Part shown: positions 58,815-64,000 of the stretch, piece after piece
How positions within the stretch are numbered: the stretch's first letter is position 1
How the letters are laid out: the number at the start of each line of letters is the position of its first letter
Assembly: GCA_948330435.1 (NCBI GenBank)
Contig: CAOJBY010000003.1
Coordinates: forward strand, 124,001 to 188,000
Direction: 5' to 3'
Length of the DNA stretch: 64,000 nucleotides
DNA from: an uncultured Lachnoclostridium sp.
GTDB lineage: Bacteria > Bacillota > Clostridia > Lachnospirales > Lachnospiraceae
Notes under the pieces: generated by a model
What the model saw: only the letters and a program-made list of their open reading frames with translations
Database searches by the model: none
Told to the model about the DNA's origin: nothing
Made by a program: the position numbers and the translations under genes

Positions 58815-61736
58815 ATGAATTATCTACAAGAAATATGTCAAAACAGAGAGTATTGGGAAGCGGTTCTGGGAAAAGAAATATGCGAGGAACTCTTAAAGAA
58901 TCATATTCCAGAAGAAGAAAACACAGAGATTTTTGAAAAAGAGCTTATTGCATTGGAGCAGCTCTGCGAAGAATTATTTCTGGAAGAAAACGGTTGGGAA
59001 GCATACTCTTTTGATGGAACATTCGGGAACTTTTTTCGCTTTTTCGGGAGACTTGCGGTTCGCTATGCCCGAGATACGCAGACTGTCGGAATAAACGATT
59101 TTAAGAACACTGTTTTATCCAATTTTTACTCTTCCGCAGCATGGATACCAATACATGTATTGATTCAAGATATACAGACCCGTAAGGAAAAAGGGCAGCT
59201 TCAAGGAAAAAATGATAAAGAGGAATACAAATACTATCAGGAAAAGTTTTTAAACGACCGTTCTTACATACGCAATTTATGTATACAATATCCGGAAATG
59301 AAGCGTTTGCTGTTCTTGCAGGCAGCTTCCGACACAGAACAACTTAAAAGAATCGCAATGAGGATAGATGATGACAGAGAAGTGTTGAACAAACAGTTTT
59401 TTCCCCGGCATCCATTTCAAAGCATCGAAAAAATAGAATCAAATTTATCGGACAGGCATAAAGGCGGACAGACTGTAGCAAAAGTATATCTGGACAATCA
59501 AAGGATTTTGATTTATAAACCCCGTAGTTTGGAAAAGGATAACAGCTTTTTTAAATTATATGGGCTGTTTTGTGATCAGGGGGATCTGCCGCTTAAGAGA
59601 GTTTCGATCTTAGCACGGGACAGCTATAGCTGGGAGGAATATATAGAACGGAACCCATGCAAAAATGAAACGGAGATAAAGCGGTATTTTGAGCGAATGG
59701 GGATCCTGCTCTTTCTATGCTGGCTCATGGACGTGAGTGATATGCATGGTGAAAACATTGTTGCGGACGGGGAATACCCCATGCCGATTGATCTGGAAAC
59801 ATTGCCGGGATGCCCGGATGATCTAACATATCAGAATGCGGATCAAAAGATACGTGAGGAACTAGGGCGTTCGGTGTTAAGCACCGGAATACTGCCGGTT
59901 CTGATATGGGGAAAAGCAGGAAAAGGAATTGTGTTAAATGCCCTGAACAAAGGGGAAGCCGTAAAGACACCCTTTCGGATTCCGGTGATTTGTGATCCGA
60001 AAAGCTCAAAGATTCATATAGCACTCCAACAGGGGGAAAAGACTCTTCCGGACAGTCTCCCCGTATACCAGGGCAAGACGGCAGATCCCTCCCTTTATGC
60101 AGGCGAGATAATAAAGGGATTTGAGCTTGCATATGAATTTTTTCTCCGGGAAAAAGAACAGCTTATGGCTGATTTTGGGGAGATATTTTCCGGCGAAAGC
60201 AGATACCTGGTACGTCATACCCAGCAGTATCATATGTACCTACAGACCTCCTTTTATCCGGAATTTCTGGAAAACGGAGGACGGAGAAAGCTGTTCTGTC
60301 ACATTCTGGATAAAAATAAAAAGGATAAAGAGCTTTTAAAGCAGGAGAGAACTGCCTTGTGCCAGATGGACATTCCCGTTTTTTACCGAAAGGGAGAATG
60401 GAAGAAGTGGCAGAAAAAGGTGGAAACGCTTGGGGAGACAGATTTAAAAAAGCAGCTTTCCCTTATTGAAGTATCTTTGGGACTTTTAGAGAAACGCAGA
60501 TTTGTAATCAGAAAAGAAAATGATCCACATGAAAGCCGGGAGGAAAGAACATTCAGGGAGCGTTCCGTGGAACAGATTCAAAGGATAGCGGATGCCGTAT
60601 GTGACAGGGCCGTCGTAACAGATGAAGACGATATCGGCTTTTACGGGCTTCAGGTGGAGGAATCCGGTAATTTCAGAATCGGGACAGCAGGAATCCATTT
60701 GTATGAGGGAATCGGCGGCATAGCCGTATTCCTTGCAAGGGTGCTTCGGGATAATCATAACCGGACAGACAGATATGAACATGTTTTTGACCTGTGTATA
60801 CGGAAGCTGTTCTGCTATACGGAGAGGGCATTCCGGAGGGAACAGGGAATGGGATCAGAGCATACCGGAGCATATCTGGGTGAGGGATCCGTAGTTTTTA
60901 CATATCTTCTGCTCTATGAGATTACGAAAGAAAAAAGCTTCCTTGCATGGGCACAGAGACATGCGGAGCTTGTAGAACAACTACAGGAGACAGAAACTTC
61001 CATGGATTTTCTGTCAGGACTATCCGGGGCGGTCATGGTCTTTGCAAGGCTTTATGAAGTGACAGGGAAGAAGCGTTATCTGGAGACGGCTGTCCGGATG
61101 GGGGAACGGGCATGGACAGAATGCAGGGCGTTTGAATCAGGAGCCGGATGGTGCTTATTAAAGGGAACAATGCCGCTTGCAGGACTGGCCCATGGGAACA
61201 GCGGACTCTTGCTTGCATTTGGATATTTGTTGGAACTGACACAGGGCAAATGTTATGAGGAAAGAATCGAAAAGCTGCTGCTTTACGAGGATGGTTTGTA
61301 TGAGAATGGAAACTGGAAAGATCTCAGGCATCCGGACGGAGTGCGGCTCTGCAATAACGCATGGTGTCATGGAGCAGCCGGAATACTGATTTCCAGACAG
61401 AAGCTCAAACAAGGGAATTTTAGGGGAATGTCCGAGTGGCTTGAGCGAGATGTAGAACGCTGCAAACAGATCTTTTTAGAGGATAGGGAACCGGGAGAGC
61501 TTTGCCTGTGTCATGGACTTGCCGGGAATTATCTGGCACTGGGACAATATCTGAGGACAGAGGAAGATCTGGAATTGGAAAAAGAGAGGGAAGCTCTGGG
61601 GGAACGGATCCTGAAGCGGCTGGAGGACGGAAAGCTGTCACCCCGGGAAAGATACAATCCGGCATTGATGACAGGGCTTTCCGGAATTGGATTTGCATTG
61701 TGCGAGGATAGTGAGGATTTCAAAATCCTGGGATAA
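58815..61736 (+). CDS. lanM: LanM type II lanthipeptide synthetase
   Basis: 973 residues, the usual LanM size. The N-terminal dehydratase part has YLDNQRILIYKPRSLEKDN (about 225-243) and DMHGENIVADGEYPMPIDLET (about 309-330), the kinase-like core that phosphorylates and eliminates Ser/Thr. The C-terminal LanC-like cyclase has the zinc ligands Cys851 (in WCHG) and Cys899-His900 (in CHG) and the glycine repeats GIGGIAVFLARVL, SGLSGAVMVFARL and AHGNSGLLLAFGY. It would dehydrate and cyclise the 46-residue peptide. No LanT transporter/protease or immunity genes are seen around it. Confidence 0.93.
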   Translation: MNYLQEICQNREYWEAVLGKEICEELLKNHIPEEENTEIFEKELIALEQLCEELFLEENGWEAYSFDGTFGNFFRFFGRLAVRYARDTQTVGINDFKNTVLSNFYSSAAWIPIHVLIQDIQTRKEKGQLQGKNDKEEYKYYQEKFLNDRSYIRNLCIQYPEMKRLLFLQAASDTEQLKRIAMRIDDDREVLNKQFFPRHPFQSIEKIESNLSDRHKGGQTVAKVYLDNQRILIYKPRSLEKDNSFFKLYGLFCDQGDLPLKRVSILARDSYSWEEYIERNPCKNETEIKRYFERMGILLFLCWLMDVSDMHGENIVADGEYPMPIDLETLPGCPDDLTYQNADQKIREELGRSVLSTGILPVLIWGKAGKGIVLNALNKGEAVKTPFRIPVICDPKSSKIHIALQQGEKTLPDSLPVYQGKTADPSLYAGEIIKGFELAYEFFLREKEQLMADFGEIFSGESRYLVRHTQQYHMYLQTSFYPEFLENGGRRKLFCHILDKNKKDKELLKQERTALCQMDIPVFYRKGEWKKWQKKVETLGETDLKKQLSLIEVSLGLLEKRRFVIRKENDPHESREERTFRERSVEQIQRIADAVCDRAVVTDEDDIGFYGLQVEESGNFRIGTAGIHLYEGIGGIAVFLARVLRDNHNRTDRYEHVFDLCIRKLFCYTERAFRREQGMGSEHTGAYLGEGSVVFTYLLLYEITKEKSFLAWAQRHAELVEQLQETETSMDFLSGLSGAVMVFARLYEVTGKKRYLETAVRMGERAWTECRAFESGAGWCLLKGTMPLAGLAHGNSGLLLAFGYLLELTQGKCYEERIEKLLLYEDGLYENGNWKDLRHPDGVRLCNNAWCHGAAGILISRQKLKQGNFRGMSEWLERDVERCKQIFLEDREPGELCLCHGLAGNYLALGQYLRTEEDLELEKEREALGERILKRLEDGKLSPRERYNPALMTGLSGIGFALCEDSEDFKILG

Positions 61737-61759
61737 GGCCGATTGAATATAGCAGAATT

Positions 61760-61796
61760 AAAGGCATCCTTTCGAGTGATTTGAGAGGGTGCCTTT
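61760..61796 (+). terminator. Terminator after lanM
   Basis: AAAGGCATCCT (61760-61770) / AGGGTGCCTTT (61786-61796), 11 bp with one wobble, short T run. Confidence 0.7.
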
Positions 61797-61851
61797 GTAA
61801 ATCATTTACAGTAAAAATTTAGAAAAAATATGGACGTTTTTAGGCCCGACC

Positions 61852-61920
61852 GGTCAATTTAAGGTCAACATTTTCAATTAAGGGTCAACATATTGAAAAT
61901 TTTTGTGTATTTGTTATCAT
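61852..61920 (+). promoter_or_regulatory. Tandem LytTR-like repeats and promoter of the Rhs-type gene
   Basis: TCAATTTAAGGTCAAC (61854) and TCAATTAAGGGTCAAC (61874) are direct repeats 20 nt apart. The second ends at 61889; exactly 25 nt follow before TATCAT (61915-61920). The core and the spacing equal those upstream of the lan operon, so the LytTR regulator probably activates both. Confidence 0.6.
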
Positions 61921-61983
61921 GCAGTCATACCCTCAGTGCACAAGGGGACAGAAAATTTTGTCTTATGAGAAAGGAGCGTACAA

Positions 61984-62037
61984 ATGAAAAAGAGTAACAA
62001 GGAAAAAATGTATGTTCAGAAAAGGGGGGAAGTTTGA
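61984..62037 (+). CDS. 17-codon leader ORF before the Rhs gene
   Basis: AAAGGAG lies 8 nt before ATG 61984, better than many true genes. The frame MKKSNKEKMYVQKRGEV stops at 62037, one base before ATG 62038. It probably couples or tunes translation of the large secreted protein; a bioactive peptide cannot be excluded. Confidence 0.4.
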   Translation: MKKSNKEKMYVQKRGEV

Positions 62038-64000
62038 ATGAAGAAACGAAGTTGGAAACAAGTTCTTGCAGGGCTTCTTGCGATAGCTGTGATGGTGACA
62101 TCGGTTCCGCCTGTAACGGTACAGGCAGCTCCATCGCAGGATACGGTGCAGGAATACGATTATGCAAAAATGTATTCTCTGGAAGAGGGAAAGACCGGAG
62201 ATTATATTGCAGGCTACTACAAGGACATGGGCGAAGAACCCAGGCGTGAGATGAATTATGGGGAAATGACATATTTAGAGTTTGCACTTTCCTATAATAC
62301 GCCTGTTAAGATGGAACTGTATATAAGAGGCGAAGCTGTGCCGGTAGGATATGTTTATGGGATTTCCTATGACGGACATGTAGATAAAACAGGGTTTGCA
62401 GTTCCGATTTATACGGCAAAGCCGGAAATGAACCAGACACAGATCAGGAATGGGATGGTTGCACTTTCCAAGACGGCTATTTATAAAGCAATGTCGGCAT
62501 GTCCGGGTATCTCGCTTACCGGATTGACGGCGGCCTATGGAACTCTGGCGGAGTATTATTCGTATTATGGAATAGAAGCTCCTGGGGCTATGAATGATGA
62601 AGTGGAAAGCAAAGAAGCGGAAACGGAAGATGAAGCCCTTAAGGATACGGCAGAACCAGAGAAGGACAGCTCCGTACAGCCGGAGGATGCTCCGACTGCG
62701 GAGGAAAATGCTTCGGAAAATGATTCTTCCGTACAGACAGAGCAGGAAAACATACCGGAACAGAAAGGTGAAGAAGAGCCTGAGCCAAAAGCCCCGGCTG
62801 CAGACGAAAAAGATGTTCCTCTGGTACAGTCCGCACCGGAGAGAGTGGAGGATTCGGCGGAGGAAGGGACAAACGGAAAGGGCGAAGCCGGAGCAGAGGG
62901 AGAAGAAGCAGAAAAATCCCCGGCAGAGGAAACGCCTAAGCAGGAACCGGCGGAAGAGATTCCTGTAGAAGAGCCGGATGAACAGGAACCGGCAGAAAAA
63001 GATTCACAGAAGGACGTGCCGGAGGAAAAGGAGCCTGTCCAGGAAGCTCCGGAAGAAGATGTTCCGGCAAATGAAGCCGGTCAGGAACAGGAAAGCGAAG
63101 CGGACGCAGATATTTTATTATCAGATCCGGAAGAATTGGATGAAGAAGATTACCCGGAGGATTTCTTTATCCCCTATCCGGAGTATGGGATCTCCACGTT
63201 AGCTGATGACGAAGGAGAGCTTCCCGAGGGAATCCTGCATAATTATCTTATCTGGAAAGGACAGTTTGTAACGGCAGTAGGTGGGATTCCGCAGTATGCA
63301 CCTCCGGGTGAGTACGAGATCCGGATTACCCCGACCATGGCTTCCCTTTCGAAGCACACGGCCAGCATTTTCTTCACCATTAAGGGAAGCGGCGGTTCAG
63401 GAGAGGTGACGGAAGAGGACATCCAGAGAATCTTGCAAAGAGAAAGAGAGTTCTTCCCGGGAGAAAGCTCGGGCTTCCCGGCATTGGTAACTTTAAAAAG
63501 CGGCGACCCCGTGGATTTGCTCAGCGGAGCTTTGAATTGGAGTTATCAGGATCTTTTGATTGAGGGAAAAGAGCCCCTTAATTTCACACGTACTTATGTG
63601 TCAAGCATGAGGAACAGGGATATCTCAGGACTTGGAAACGGATGGACCCATCCCTATTCCTATTTTGCGGATATGTACCGGCATGACATCAGCGTTTACA
63701 TGCCGGGCGGCGGCGTGATCAATTATCAGAAGATCTACGGCGGCGGATTCCAGACCACAGAGGGAAATGAATATTCACTGACGGAAACGGGCGACGGCGG
63801 CTTTATCCTTTCCAGTGACAGGGGAAAGACCATCACCTTTAATTCCGATGGACGTGCCACCAGAGTGGAAGAGAGCAATGGTGTCGTAACAACCCTGGAA
63901 TATTCCGGAGATCAGCTTTCCAAGGTATCCACAAAGACGGGAAGCCTGCACTTTGATTATGACGGGGACCGGCTTGCGTCCGTAAAGGATGATTCGGGAA
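62038..64000 (+). CDS. Secreted Rhs/YD-repeat protein with DUF6531-like domain (3' end outside window)
   Basis: At least 654 residues, open to the window end. Residues 1-35 form a signal peptide (KQVLAGLLAIAVMVTSVPPVTVQA). An unrecognised N-terminal domain (about 40-180) is followed by a Glu/Pro-rich stalk (about 185-375). From about 490, SGDPVDLLSGALNWSYQDLLIEG, PLNFTRTYVSS and GLGNGWTHPYSYF mark a DUF6531-like Rhs start, followed by YD-type repeats (TRVEESNGVVTTLEYSGDQLSKV, LHFDYDGDRLASVKDDSG). The stretches of strand repeats form the Rhs shell, which often carries a C-terminal toxin. Whether one exists lies beyond the window. GGGGGGAAG precedes ATG 62038. Confidence 0.85.
   Translation, partial: MKKRSWKQVLAGLLAIAVMVTSVPPVTVQAAPSQDTVQEYDYAKMYSLEEGKTGDYIAGYYKDMGEEPRREMNYGEMTYLEFALSYNTPVKMELYIRGEAVPVGYVYGISYDGHVDKTGFAVPIYTAKPEMNQTQIRNGMVALSKTAIYKAMSACPGISLTGLTAAYGTLAEYYSYYGIEAPGAMNDEVESKEAETEDEALKDTAEPEKDSSVQPEDAPTAEENASENDSSVQTEQENIPEQKGEEEPEPKAPAADEKDVPLVQSAPERVEDSAEEGTNGKGEAGAEGEEAEKSPAEETPKQEPAEEIPVEEPDEQEPAEKDSQKDVPEEKEPVQEAPEEDVPANEAGQEQESEADADILLSDPEELDEEDYPEDFFIPYPEYGISTLADDEGELPEGILHNYLIWKGQFVTAVGGIPQYAPPGEYEIRITPTMASLSKHTASIFFTIKGSGGSGEVTEEDIQRILQREREFFPGESSGFPALVTLKSGDPVDLLSGALNWSYQDLLIEGKEPLNFTRTYVSSMRNRDISGLGNGWTHPYSYFADMYRHDISVYMPGGGVINYQKIYGGGFQTTEGNEYSLTETGDGGFILSSDRGKTITFNSDGRATRVEESNGVVTTLEYSGDQLSKVSTKTGSLHFDYDGDRLASVKDDSG

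Overview
The window looks like a chromosomal segment of a Lachnospiraceae-type (Clostridia, low-to-mid GC Firmicutes) gut bacterium. The reasons are AGGAGG-type ribosome sites, a D-psicose 3-epimerase very like the clostridial enzymes, Csp-type spore-germination protease homology, and a conjugative element with the gene set typical of gut Firmicutes. No rRNA, tRNA or CRISPR array is visible. All family assignments are by recognition of motifs, without database searches.

Region 1 (1-11700, host backbone): a decayed AAA-ATPase/PD-(D/E)XK gene; an HPr domain fused to a D-lactate dehydrogenase; small hypothetical proteins including a Cys/Gly-rich one; a zinc phospholipase C-like protein; a UMF1-type MFS transporter; two subtilisin-like proteases (one intracellular type, one Csp type); D-psicose 3-epimerase; and a LexA-boxed Y-family polymerase with its YolD-like partner.

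Region 2 (about 11700-54800, integrative conjugative element): ParM/ParR-like genes, a thioester (TQXA) multi-Cna-B LPXTG adhesin, DUF5688, RadC-like, Toprim/DUF3991, PP-loop (PAPS reductase-like), MobC and relaxase genes. These are followed by the transfer genes: PcfB-like, VirD4, Maff2, VirB6-like, PrgI, VirB4 and NlpC/P60. Then come a 2364-residue helicase/methylase-like protein with a TnpV gene nested in another frame, a class D-like sortase, and a double-domain SpoVG protein. Two AT-rich cargo insertions stand out. One is a YobI-like membrane ATPase plus a HEPN/SEC-C protein (19550-24705), a plausible two-gene defence module. The other is a PBECR4-like nuclease-fold gene behind its own promoter and structured, terminator-ended leader (42140-43203). 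No integrase is visible, so the element either continues past the window or has lost it.

Region 3 (about 54800-64000): two XRE regulators, then a small-peptide operon. It holds an unknown protein, a LytTR response regulator, an AgrC-like GHKL kinase broken by one in-frame TAG, a 46-residue lanthipeptide-like precursor and a LanM synthetase. It is followed by a secreted Rhs/YD-type protein that runs off the window. Two promoters, one upstream of the lan operon (and antisense to an XRE gene) and one upstream of the Rhs gene, carry the same tandem LytTR-like repeat. In both, the repeat lies exactly 25 nt from the -10 hexamer. This suggests a peptide-sensing circuit that controls both its own peptide operon and an Rhs-type surface or toxin protein. 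It is the strongest candidate here for an undescribed system.

A recurrent theme is a family of large intergenic hairpins (2989, 4607, 13362, 37797, 37901). Their paired arms change in compensatory fashion between copies, and they sit just upstream of ribosome sites both in the backbone and in the element.
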